Source of the DNA: Meconema thalassinum
Taxonomy: Eukaryota; Arthropoda; Insecta; Orthoptera; Tettigoniidae
NCBI GenBank assembly: GCA_946902985.2
Contig: OX336389.2
Span: 146,929,099 to 146,993,098, forward strand
Length of the DNA stretch: 64,000 bases
Direction of reading: 5' to 3'
How positions within the stretch are numbered: the stretch's first letter is position 1; each line of letters starts with the position of its first letter. A program made the translations under genes and the position numbers. The notes beneath the pieces are model-generated. The model saw nothing but the letters and a program-made list of their open reading frames with translations. It was not told where the DNA came from and made no database searches. This document shows positions 31,572 to 42,858 of the stretch, piece by piece.

Positions 31572-32613
31572 AAAATAATTTTCAACAACAGTTTAAGAGA
31601 CAAATTCCAAGAATTTGAGTTCCGGCACAGGTCCCACGTTGAATCAGGTATGTGTGAAAGGAACTATAATGGCTCATCTAATGCCACGGAGAAGAGTGCT
31701 GCAGAAATTCTTTGGAACAGGTCAGTCAAAGAAAGGGGGATGAGGTACACAGGTGCTTTCCAATGGGGATGCTAAAACCTTTGCGCACTTGAAGAGTTTA
31801 CAGGTGTATGGGCCTGATATTGAAATTACCAAGGAGGTATGTCTGAACCATGTTGCAAAGAGGCTTGGCCTGGTCCTTCGTAACTTGGTAAAGGATAGTA
31901 GGGTCCAAGGTGAGGCACTTGGGGGTCGAAAGGAAGGTAGTCTGAAGGAAGCCACTATTGTGAAACTCACAAACTATTATCGACATGCCATTTCCAATAA
32001 TGCACCTGATACTGAGAAGATGAGACGAGCCATATTTGCTACTGTGAAACACTATGCATCCACAGACACTGTGCCACAGCATAATTACTGTCCGGAAGTC
32101 ATCACATCTTGGTGTTTTTATAATAGGCAGCTAGCTGAGGGAAAGCCTGTCGACAGCCATGATAAAATCAAAACAACATTGTCCTGTGAAATTGTTGGGA
32201 AAATACTGCCTATTTACCAAAGACTGGCCTCAGATGCCTTGCTGGATAGGTGTAAGAGAGGGAAAACACAAAATGCCAACGAGAGTCTCCATAGCACTAT
32301 TTGGCATAGATGCCCTAAAGAGGTCTTCGTTTCAAAGAAGAAGCTGGTATTAGCAGTTACAAAAGCAGTGAGTGAATTTAACATGGGTTGTGTGAAAACA
32401 CTAGAAGTGATGCATGACATTAGGCAAGAAGCTATGACAAGACCTTCAGTGAAAATCAGTGAGCAACGTGACCACATACGTCTTCGACAGAGCAGAAAAA
32501 GGACCAGCCCAGGAGAGAAATCTGCAAGAAAAAAGAGAAAACTGCTGAACTTGTCCCTAGAAGACAGGATGAAGAAGTCTGAGGGCCGTACATATGGTGC
32601 ATGGCAGTTCTGA
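31572..32613 (+). pseudogene. Mutator-like transposase remnant
   Basis: The main frame (31,753-32,613, 286 codons) carries SNGDAKTFAHLKSLQVYGPD, CLNHVAKRLG, NYYRHAISNN, a segment with WCFYNRQLAEGK, and the motif GKTQNANESLHSTIWHRCPK. These are hallmarks of the Mutator-type transposase domain abundant in arthropods. GDAKT and NESLHS lie in the catalytic region. The C-terminus is basic (KSARKKRKLL) and ends YGAWQF. About 60 further codons of the same protein lie upstream in another frame (ILWNRSVKERGMRYTGAF), so a frameshift occurs near 31,755, and the N-terminal half is missing. It starts where the palindrome similarity ends. Confidence 0.8.
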
Positions 32614-33170
32614 TATATGTAACTAACCTCCAACTACAATTGCCGTTTTCTCATGAAGTGATTTTTGGAACATGTAATATCATGAAAAATGCTCCTTATA
32701 TTGCAGTTTTGAAGATATTTGGTTCAAAGTTGGTTTGCATATTAAAATATGTATGAAGATTACAATTTGCGCTGGAATTTTTATGTCAGTGAAAATTAAC
32801 TGTATTTTTTTTGCTTTCAAAAATAAATAATTTTTATTTTTAGGACAAAACATGAATATTATCACTTTGACTATCATTTCTGACTCTCATATAAAAGGTA
32901 CATAAAATTACAGATTAATTTCCATTTGTACATGTATTGTGCTACTGTTTACCAAGTATGGATGAAAATAAGCGAAAACTCCATCGCAAGGAACTTTTTT
33001 GATGATATTTCTATTAATATTTCAGAAAAGGTTAGAGCAATCAATTTGTAATTCAGAATATGCTCTAATTAGAGGCATATCTACATGTGTTTAAATTTCA
33101 AATTGATCTGTCCAGTAGTTTCGGATTTTGGAAACTCACTCATAAGTCCCCTTAAGACCAATATGAATCA
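32614..33170. other. AT-rich spacer
   Basis: AT-rich sequence without a supportable gene. It may include the 3' untranslated end of the transposase relic (AATAAATAATTTTTATTTTT near 32,823). Confidence 0.4.
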
Positions 33171-33171
33171 T

Positions 33172-33883
33172 CACGTGTCTCTTTAAACTGCTTGTCGCAG
33201 AAAACATCGCTACGCATGTAGCACAGGCTTTATACCACTATGGATCATCATGTGCTTCTTCAAATCAGCTTTCCGAGCAAAGTGCGCTCCACATGTACTA
33301 CAGGAATGTGGCTAGATACCACTATGGATCATCAATGTGTTTATTCTTTGAACCTTTCCGAGCAAAGTGCGCGCCACATGTAGCACAAGAATATGGCTTG
33401 AGACCACTATGCATCACCATGTGCGTCTTCACAACATTTTTCCGAGCAAAGTGCGCTCCACATGTAGCACAAGAATATGGCATGATACCACTATGGATCA
33501 TCATGTGCTTCTTCATATCAGCTTTCCGAGCAAAGTGCGCTCCACATGTACTACAGGAATGTGACTTGACACCACTATGCAACACCATGTGCGTCTTCAC
33601 ATCACTTTTCCTAGCAAAGTGCGCTCCACATGTAATACAAGAATGTGGCATGATACCACTATGGATCATCATGGGGGTGTTAAAATTTCAATTCTCATTA
33701 AACTTTGCTCCACATGTAATACACTATGGATTATCGTGTGCCTCTTCAGGTTTCATGTCCTAGCAAAGTTTGCTCCACATGTACCGCATGAATGTGGCTT
33801 GAGACCACTATGGACCAACATGTGTCTTTTCAAAATCCATGTCCTAGTAAAGTTTGCTCCGCAGGTTGTACATATGTTAGGCA
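33172..33883 (-). pseudogene. C2H2 zinc-finger gene, damaged copy
   Basis: On the minus strand from MPNIC at 33,883. Fingers are of the form C-x2-C-GAHFARK-x5-H-x3-H with linkers HSGxxPHS, as in the intact copy at 60,277-60,969. After the first two fingers a TGA occurs within an RT*NLKRH segment, and a deletion has fused parts of fingers. Four good fingers remain at 33,322-33,672. A final finger, interrupted, reaches 33,172 with SLKRHVMIH. C2H2 arrays like this normally bind specific DNA; this copy is broken. Confidence 0.85.
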
Positions 33884-34687
33884 TCTTTCTTTTATTAGTA
33901 ATCTCTGTATTCTGGTCGTTTCTGTGACGAATTCCTAATGTTAGAACAAGTCAAATACCCACTACCAATATAATATAGAAACTTACATAGCACAATTCCG
34001 GATAAGAAAAATAATAATCTTCTGTATTCGTAGACATGGATATAAGTGCGTATAATGTTGATATTTTGGTTCAGGAAATAACACCCTTTACAATTTCGGT
34101 ACAATCGTGTTGACCACCTCAAAAGCATTTTATTTCGCTATGTTAGATGATCAAGAGAAACGGAATAATAACATTAAGGTCAAGACATCTATTTAGTGAA
34201 AACTTAACAAGTGCTTTTTAAGCAATTTGCATTTATTTGCAAGTTTTCCTTAGATACTAGGAACTGAACTCGTATCTACTCTTAATGGAGTGGTGTTCGT
34301 GCAATCGATATATATTATACAAACAATACTGTTCTATACTATATGTCAGTGTTTTAGGATTTATAGTTCTTACGGATGAACGTGTTAATCCTTTTATAAC
34401 AAGAGAAAAGCACTTGTGCCAGTAAACATGATCTTCCAACGTCTCGATTAAGAGGATAAGTAAAAATTGGATGCTGCTCTATAGTTTTAAGTACGAGAGT
34501 TGTGGGGAAGGATCCTATTCACGGGGTATTTGAATAAGCAACCCGCAATCCATGGACAAGGCCGTGCGCACTCCCGAACGAGTAAGAGGGGAGAAAGTCG
34601 TGTTAGGGCTCAATCGAATGGGCCCGAGATCCAAGATGGGCGGCAATAGATTATGTTTTATTTTTATCTATTTAATGTTTATTCATT

Positions 34688-36530
34688 GATTATTATTATT
34701 ATTATTCGATTCGGCCATCTGTGGACCACGTTACTTCAACCACTTCCGTCCCTGAGCTTTAGTTCTATCCCAGAATTCCCGCATGAATTTTCTGTGAGCC
34801 TCCTTTCTTTCATCAGTTCACTCTTTCCCTGTTTTCAGCTTTAGCTTTTCTGAGAATCGCCGGTGTGTTCCAAGTTTTCTCTGAAGAGGAGTACGTTCCT
34901 GGATGTCTTCAAACGTGATCCCAACTTCTAGAATACCTCTTTCAATCTCGGTGATTCAAATTTCCTTCGTTTTATTGTTTATAAACTGGGAAAAGGTACC
35001 GTTGGACAGTCTCTCAGAGTTTATGCGTTTCATGTGGCCATATAAATTAATCCTCCGTTTCCTTACGAAGTCTGTTGTCCTTTCCATACATAGGTAGAGT
35101 TCGTTGTTGTGCCACCTCCTGAAATCTCCATTTTCCCTGATTGGTCCCAGTATCTACTTAGAATTTTTCGTTCTTTAGTGTCTACCTTTTCAGTCAAACC
35201 TTTCCTGTTCAAAGCAAGGCATTCTCCTGCGTACAGGACTTCTGGACGAATAACTGAACAATAATGTCTAAGGTTGGCATTGAGTGACACTGATCGTTTA
35301 TTATAAACATTCCTTGTTGGTTGGAAAGCAAATTCCACCTTGTTGATCCTTGATGTGCATGCTTCTTTCTCAGAATTGTTTGGTGTTATCCACTCACCTA
35401 AGTACTTAAACGTCTCTGTCCGCTCGATTATTCCCTGCTCTACAATTAACTCCTTGGGGGTTAGCTTGATGTTAGTTATAAACTCCTTTCTCTGAAAGGA
35501 GATCTGGAGACCTGCTTTTCCTGCTTTGGTTTTAAGTTAGTTTTTTGTTGTTGTAGCAGTTTCTTGGGAATCAGAGAAGATCTCAAGATCATCTGCAAAA
35601 GCTAAGCAGTCAATTGTGAGATGCATTCTCTTGCAGCCTATTCTAAGTCCATTCCCGTCCGTTTCATTAAATATATCTTTGTGCCATTCTCGGATGACGT
35701 TCTCTAGTGCGCAGTTGAAGAGTAGACGCGATAGTCCATCTCCTTGCCTAACACCTGTCTTGATTTCGAAGGCGTCTGAAATCTCTCCCCTGAATTTCAC
35801 TCAGGAGGTAGTTTTGGTCAAGGTCAGTTGAATGATTGTCCTCTTTTTGTTATCTAAGCCCATTTCCTTTAGAATTTGGAGGAGTGTATGTCGATCATTA
35901 GAATCGTAGGCCTTCTTGATATGGAAGAGTAGATTTAAGGTTATTGATCTGCTAGGCACATGAGCGACCTATTACTAAAGCCTCCTCGATATTATCCCAG
36001 TTGTGAATAAAATTGTTTTTCTGCTTGTGTTTGAAAGGCTTTTGAGAGAATTTTGTATGTTATCGAGCGGAGCAGGATGCCTCGGCAATTGTTTACAACA
36101 GCTTTATCACCTTTCTTATGAAGGAGATAAATTACGGCTGATGTCCAGTCACTTTGGAGTTTCTCGGTTTCCCAGATCTCTTAAATGATCTGTGTTAGTT
36201 TGTCAATCGCCTCATCATCTGTGGATTTCCAGAGTTCGGAAATTATAGTGTGTTTGCCAGGTGCTTTGTTGTTCTTTAGAGACTGGATTATCTGCTTGAT
36301 TTTATTTGTTGTGGGTGGAGAGGAGTCTGGTTTGTAGTGGGTGGTGTCTACAATTTTGAATTGTAAATTTGGTTCCTCACAGTTAAGAAGAGAGTCAATT
36401 TACTTTGCAACGATCTGACAGTTGTCCTTACCGCTGTAGGAGAGTTTACCATTGTCATCTCTGAAGTGTAGACTTGGAGAGCAGTATTTAGTGAGGTTAC
36501 GTTTGAAGGTTTTATAGAAATCATTTATTA
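34688..36530 (-). pseudogene. LINE (non-LTR) reverse transcriptase, copy 1
   Basis: A minus-strand reverse-transcriptase sequence of the non-LTR type. It has TGVRQGDGLSRLLFNCALE, CLAFADDLEIFS with the catalytic FADD box (35,537-35,800), and a C-terminal region with KVDTKERKILSRYWD. An (AAT)n tail at 34,688-34,706 marks its 3' end; such short tandem tails are typical of RTE-like clades, though I cannot fix the clade. It is broken by frameshifts and a stop near 35,540. It is more intact in the second copy (62,148-62,885). Confidence 0.8.
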
Positions 36531-36544
36531 TTTAATAAATCTGA

Positions 36545-37990
36545 GGTAATATCGCTCTAAGCAGTCACTTAAAAGATATTTTCCAAGATCTTAGAACAGC
36601 ATGAAACAAGACAATCAGACAATCAGATAGGAGAATACCAAGCTGGTTTCAGATCATCAAGGTCTTGTACTGAAAAAATAAAAAAACCTTAAGACCATCC
36701 TCCAATACAGCAAGAAATGAGCCAGAAAGTGGGTAGTCAACTTTGTTGACTTCCAAAATGCATATGACCCTGTGGATAGAACAATTCTCTTCAGAATCCT
36801 AGGAGAAATGGGACTTAACATCAAAATCATAAGGTTGGTACAAGCCAACCTTTGCAATACTACTTCCTGAGTAAAGTTTCGAGGGCAGCTCTCTGAGACT
36901 TTCCCATTCAAAACAGGGGTGAGGCAAGGAGATGGTATATCTTGCATATTATTTAACTGTGTTCTGGAAAACATTGACAGGGAATGGACCAGAAACCTAC
37001 CAGTCGACACCGGATTAAGGATGGGTACCAAAGAAGAAAACCTAAGGATCACTTGCCTATCCTTCGCTGACGACCTGACCTTGCTGGCAAACGTCATGCA
37101 AGAGGCCACCACACCAGTCCAAACACTGTACTTAATTGCGGCGAAAACGGGTCTGTTGATCAACATTGGAAAGGCAGAGTTTATTGCCAATATTCAAGAC
37201 AGCCCTAAAACATGAAAGTCAGTGACACTAACCATATCAAGAGAGTGAAAGCAGTAAGTTACCTCGGAGAATGGATCTCAAAAGATCACAGTGAAATACT
37301 GGCCCTGCAACAAAGGTGATCAAACTAAACAGGACATACTAAGCTTGCAGAAAACTATACGCCTCGAAACATCTGTCGATGAATGTCAAACTAAGACACT
37401 CTAATGCAGAAGTCAGACCATCAATCTTCTACGCAGCTGAGTGCATGTTTCTAACTAAGGGCCTTTGAGGTACAGGAAAGGAAATTCTTGCGGAAAATAG
37501 TGGCACGAAGGATCTTTTCAGACGGAAGACGATGGTTCAAACCGAGTTTTGTACTCTACAATCACCAGGAAAACCTCACCGATGCCATCAGTAGGAGACG
37601 CCTGGCTTTCTACAGCCACCTGTGCAGAATGGACCACCACAGACTGTCTTATAAGATCTTTAAGGTAGCCAAGAAGGGTAAAGCCACTGGATCCTTGTGT
37701 ATCAATAAAATTGAGAAGGATCTTGCAGAACTTACTATATAGCAAGACACAATAAATGAAAGGAGTCGCTACCGTCAGTCAGTAGAAGCTAGCCTTTCCT
37801 CACATCCATTATAGAAGTTCACCACAACGCGTCTAAGAAATGCTCCGAGGAACGTAAGATAGAGCTCAGCAAGAACATGAAAGATTACTGGTCCAAAAGA
37901 AAGGCTCAGAATTCAGCAAAAAAAGCAGCCGCAAAACAATCCACCAAAAACACCAGAGAGCAGACAACAGATAAAGCACAAGCACCGTGT
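36545..37990 (+). pseudogene. Second LINE reverse transcriptase, head to head
   Basis: A plus-strand LINE fragment of a related but different lineage. It shows GEYQAGFRSSRS-like wording near 36,630, then RQGDGISCILFNCVLEN and LSFADDLTLLA (36,919-37,215), and a C-terminal segment with RRRLAFYSHLCRMD (37,488-37,742). Stops and shifts occur throughout. It begins directly against the 5' side of the minus-strand LINE at about 36,540. The same junction is present at 63,660, so the chimera is older than the duplication. Confidence 0.8.
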
Positions 37991-38016
37991 TTCATAGGTG
38001 GCCCAAACGACCGAAT

Positions 38017-38017
38017 A

Positions 38018-38048
<31 letters not shown>

Positions 38049-38052
38049 TTAT
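38017..38052. repeat. (AT)n microsatellite
   Basis: A run of TATATATA with one CATATA interruption after the LINE fragment, probably its 3' tail or a slippage product. Confidence 0.8.
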
Positions 38053-41000
38053 TGTTGAATTTGTATTTATTATAAATTCTTATTTATTGATTTTTACTAT
38101 TTATAATTAATTTTATATTCATTATCTATTATAATTATTATAATTATTATTATCCAACGTATAGGTTCACATTATAATGACACCTATGCGGGTAGCGGCA
38201 TGTTTGGCTCACTCAAGGTCACGCCGTCGTTTCAACAAGAATATACCTGTCGAAAGTTAACACGCCAAGCTCTTGCAGGTGGCGGGTTTCACGTTACCGT
38301 TTCAATCAATACCAAACCTGTTGCGTGACGTCAGAGGGTTGTGTTCATCCATATAACGTGGACTGATGAATTATTTATTTATTATTATTATTAAATTTTA
38401 TTTATTTATTTATTAGGTATTTAATATTTATTTACTTATTTAATATTATTCATTGATTATGGATTTTTTATTTTTTTCATTTTTTTATTATTATTGTTTG
38501 ATTTTAGTATTAGTACTGTACCGTATATTTTCATAAGGTTTTGTCCAGATACTGTAGTGGAGACGGCGAGAGACATGGAGCAGTTGAGCTCGAGAGCCAG
38601 GCCATGATCTGCCACGCCATGATTTTGAGAAGTGTCATTCGGGTTGAGATCGGAAGTTACGAGCATTTCCGAGGGGATTGTCGTGCAGCTAGCCCGATCA
38701 ATAAACCTATATGTGACGTCATGTCATATATCGATCAAGGCTACAGGATTGTTTTCACTGTTTTGAAGCGAATCAGAGTTATTGAAGATCTTTCAAAGAA
38801 TGTAGAACGCAGATTACCATAGCAGAAAGCTATTTTATATGAGGAATATATTATAACAAACGACATGAAGGAATAACATCTATCATGATTACTCCGTGCG
38901 AGTTATTGACACATCGAGATATCGATGAAAGAAAGGAGTAGTGGGGGGTTGCTTGCTGTGGCGTTTGGCAGCCAGCAAAGCGACCTTACTTGTATTCTGA
39001 TTGTCAAATGTGCAGTTACGCAACTTAGCCGGCGAGCTAGATCACAGGTGCCAAGCAGGCTGTGATTACTCCGTGTGGTGAAGGCTCGCGCTTATACTCG
39101 GGGAAGCCGAACACTCTTTTCAAAGTGCATTATCTACGTGTAAAATATTTTGTGTCCCGACAATCGGCCACGTACCGTGTACAAATACATATTGAAGCTA
39201 CTATTATATAATGGATCTGAGATACTTTCAGTACTGTTTTAAATGCATACTGCCATTTTGGTAAAGAAGAATTGTTTAGAAACGGGGCGCGGACTGACTT
39301 CATGTCTTTGTCCAGTGGCGTCCATATCAAGGCAGCCATTTCGAAACCCAGTGAGGTCTCCATCACAAGTAACAGCAACGTGTATGATTGCGCTGATACA
39401 TGATAACACCAGGACTTGTTAAGCTGTATATTATTCAGACATTAAAACACATATTCTCGTCTGAGATGTCAGCGGGGAGGTTTAACGTGTTAGTTATGAC
39501 TTCCAGCCTGGCAGGCTAAATAATATGGGGTAGCTACGTGTGATAAGCCTAAGCGAAATGATTGCCATCGACAACTGTATTTTCCTTAATGGAAAGGAGT
39601 CTGTTTTATCGACACTCCAGTGGTTGCTTGCTGATGTCTTCATAAGCTACGACATGCGGGACAGTGCAATTCCTCGGGCGGAATATAACTTTTCTGGTGC
39701 GAATGATGAAGGCTTGGACGGTCGCTCGACAACTGTTCGTGTGCGCCGCGTACCCGGATTCGATCCCCAGCTCCAAAGAAGAAGAAGAAGAGTGTATTAT
39801 CAGGTGATACCGTGGAAGTTCATCAGATCTTTACATCCTTTTTATGACGCTTCAAGATGCAACAAAAGGTACTGGACCGGCATAGTCTTTACCGTAGCTT
39901 AGATGAGGCATTTGTTAGCAACTGCAATTGTCATTTTTTTGGTAGACTAAATGGACATGCTCGAGGTTAGGTTCGACGTTCCTGTCGAAACTGATTTGTT
40001 GCATTCCCGGGATTTTGTATTCGATTAACGAATTCATCCCTTGTGTGTTAATAGTTTTGAAATTTAATCAGTAGAATCAGTAATCTCCTTTATTTAGTAG
40101 TGTGTATTTTTTATTTGCCGTGAAGAGGAATCAGGGGAAGTTCTCCCGATTTTTGTATAAATATAGTATTAATCGCGTTTGCTTCATCGTGTTTGGAACA
40201 CTGCTTTCTTTGTGGCCAATACATATTTTTCATGTTCTACTGTTCTGTTAAGAACATCGTTTTCTCGCAGCGACTTGAATCTTGGAAAGTTTATCTTGAT
40301 CTTCGATGCATTTATAGTTTTAATCCATTGTTGGATTATTTTCAGGGAAAGCACTTTTGTGAGTACAGATTTATTAGTGGTTTTACTTAATGATTGTCAT
40401 TGGATTAACCTGAGGAGTTAACTTGCTTTCATGGTGTAAGTTTTATCCACTGATACTTCAAAGCCCACCGAAGTTGGATGCTATCCTGATTGAGGGAAAG
40501 ATCAGTTTCACCTTCTATTAGGCATTGATTTGAGAATTACTTAACTTTGGATGTCATTTTGAGACATTTATCTCCCATGATATTAATGTAAATAATTGCA
40601 TTTAATGCAATTGTGCGAATGAGATATAGGACAGCAGTGTTGAACACCATTCATAGCTTGATTAAATTATTCCAGGAAAGCTTGACTTTGAGTCAAGAGA
40701 ATCAAACAGTATTATTGATATACATTATCGTGAGGCAAGATGGGATAATTTTGCTAGTGAAATGTTTTAGTTTCACGACTTTGAACAACGTGCTTGAGGT
40801 TAGTGTGTGGGTTAAGCATGTTTTGTAGGTCTTGGATTTGTATTGAGATTTATAGTAGTAACCTTGTTGTTTTGTCATTTGAATGCATATCTGGGATGAT
40901 GCATATTTTTGAGATTTTAGGCTTGTTGAAGCAGTAGGCCAGTTTTAGATTGAGCCGGTTAGCGCTTTTAAGCCGGTAAGTGCCAATCTGTTTGTGACTT

Positions 41001-42858
41001 CGAGTAGTCAACACCCGTGTTTGGTGTTATGTTAATATAGATGAGTTTTTCTGGTATTTTCATGTCTGTTTGAGACATTGGCATCGTCATTCTGCTAGAT
41101 CGAACCTACATGCTTTTCTCCACCTAATCAAGAGTAATGTTTGGATAATCTGTCTGTGTGACTTAAGGCATTTCCACAGTGAATAATAATTAAAACCTCT
41201 ACAACTTGATAGAATTTTACTTGATAATTGAAACATGAACATAGTCTATAAATATACTACTTAGCTTAATCGCTTGGTAAAAATGATAACGCGATGTATT
41301 GAGTATTTCCTTCAATTACATATAACGATGTGGATTCTATGATCCAGATCAGCTGTTTAGGCTGAATTATTAGAGTGTCCGAAGACACACCTCTGTATAT
41401 ATTCTTATAAAAGTCATTGTATACAATCTTGATATTGCTACACCTTTGGAACATCGTTTAAGACGATACACGTGTAATTCTTTTATATGATAATTCTTTT
41501 TTATTCATCGTCTGATATATCGTTCAGTCTTCGTAATATATTTAGGAGATTGACTTATAATATTCTTGTATAATGTTAGATATTATGTCTAGAATCACCC
41601 CAGCGGTTAGGTGAAGATTTTAATCCATTTTTGGATTTATTTAGGGTTTGCTTAATACAGTTTTTGATAGCTGTGGTATATTGATTTATTTTTTGACGAC
41701 AGGGTATTTAATTTCTTTTCTAGTCTGTTACCTTGTTCTTTTGGAATAAATTTGTTTTTCCCAATCTTAAATTATGGCGTGATATTTTAACGAAGAGGTT
41801 GAAGGTCGTTTTAAGATGGCCATCGCTTGAATTTTTTTTCAGGGTTTTCCACCCTTGAGATAGTTCTTTTTAGAGTAGTTTTTTCGTGTTCTCGAGCTAG
41901 TTTCTTTTTGATAAATTTTCTTCATTGAAGCAATGGTCATGCTTAAGACAGCCTGTTAGGATGACTAGTTCCCCATCCACTCCTCTACTTGGTGGTATGA
42001 CCTGGGAGGGTTTTTCGCCGGGCATTTTCAGGTTCTACGATCCAGTGACCATCGAGGGATTTCACCAGGTATTGGTAAGTGTTTCGGGTACATAGTTATG
42101 TGGAGGCCAACGTTATGGGCTCGAATAAACCTGGATTACCAGATTTATAGTCACAGTTGTAGGCCTAAAATAAAATTGGAACACCAAAGAATGGAGACCA
42201 ATCTTATTATCTTGCTATACCGAGCGCGAATTGGGACATCGTGATCCGTTATGGTAGTGATGAAGGCAAATAGATAGTGGTGAATCAATATTTTGGCACA
42301 AATTATTGAAATTCCTGTGGAATAAGAGCAATTACGGTGTTACTCGAACTACTTGATTTTGGTAGTATTGCAACCATTATCAGATTCTTGATTTAAATAT
42401 ACTGAAGTGGTGCCACACCTGTTATTTTTGTGATAAACGACTAGAAACTGTTCAATACGAGTTATTCACAGTATTCTCCTTTGACACGTTCAGTCGAGTT
42501 AGACGCTTATTGTAACACACGTGTGAGTTGCACATAGGTTATCTGTCCTATTTTACTCCGGCTGATGATTTTTGCTGACATCATCTTTAAGTAAGGATGC
42601 TTCGTGTAAGTTTAATTTAGTTTTATGGTAGAATCAAGGACCATCTCTGATTTAAAATACGACGCATATTGGGGTTTAGGCAATCTCAGAAAGATACTGA
42701 ACGATATGAATTTAATTTAAGTTTAAATATAAGTTAATGCAAGGCACTAAAAATACGCACTTTTATGGCAATTTGTGATTGAGTGCAAATGTTCTCACTA
42801 TGCTTTCACATGTAGTGTTCCCATGTTTTCTAGTGACAAGTGCATTTGTGTTGAATTA
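38053..42858. other. Long stretch without recognised gene
   Basis: AT-rich repeats dominate 38,040-38,500 (ATTATT and TATTTATTT words). A tRNA-like B-box (GGATTCGATCCCC) followed by (AAG)n at about 39,760-39,790 suggests a SINE relic. The segment 40,000-42,850 is T-rich and has no domain. A short open stretch at 41,960-42,090 ends next to GGTAAGTG, a possible splice-donor-like sequence, but nothing supports an exon. Part of this may be the leader or LTR of the Gag-like relic that follows; I could not find repeated ends. Confidence 0.4.

Larger units (their letters stand above)
21125..31600. repeat. Giant imperfect palindrome
   Basis: The left part (21,125-24,840) is the reverse complement of the right part (24,870-31,600), apart from a 1.3-kb insertion in the left arm and the 4.5-kb satellite insertion in the right arm. 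About 2.3 kb per arm is shared. Order outwards from the centre: ~350-bp unique terminal sequence, minisatellite, FLYWCH type-2 relic, tRNA-like module, TTAGG tract, minisatellite, FLYWCH type-1 gene, C-terminal domain. Outside 21,125 and 31,600 the arms no longer match. The arms differ by scattered substitutions and small indels, so they have been separate for some time. Confidence 0.9.
33172..36870. repeat. 3.7-kb duplicated segment, copy 1
   Basis: Matches 60,308-64,000 in the same orientation, at high identity apart from deletions within the zinc fingers and a 51-bp deletion near 35,920. The segment contains the C2H2 gene, ~750 bp of upstream non-coding DNA, a minus-strand LINE and the start of a plus-strand LINE. 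The second copy runs to the window edge, so the true length is unknown. Confidence 0.9.

Noticed and set aside
33293..33927. Plus-strand open frames across the zinc-finger region
   Set aside because: They are antisense shadows of the tandem C2H2 array on the minus strand, where Cys/His spacing is correct.
35616..35831. Plus-strand frames within the LINE segments
   Set aside because: They are opposite-strand shadows of the reverse transcriptase, which carries the FADD and RQGD motifs on the minus strand.
41960..42090. Coding exon with splice donor
   Set aside because: A short open stretch next to GGTAAGTG, but no homology, no acceptor partner and no neighbouring exon could be supported.
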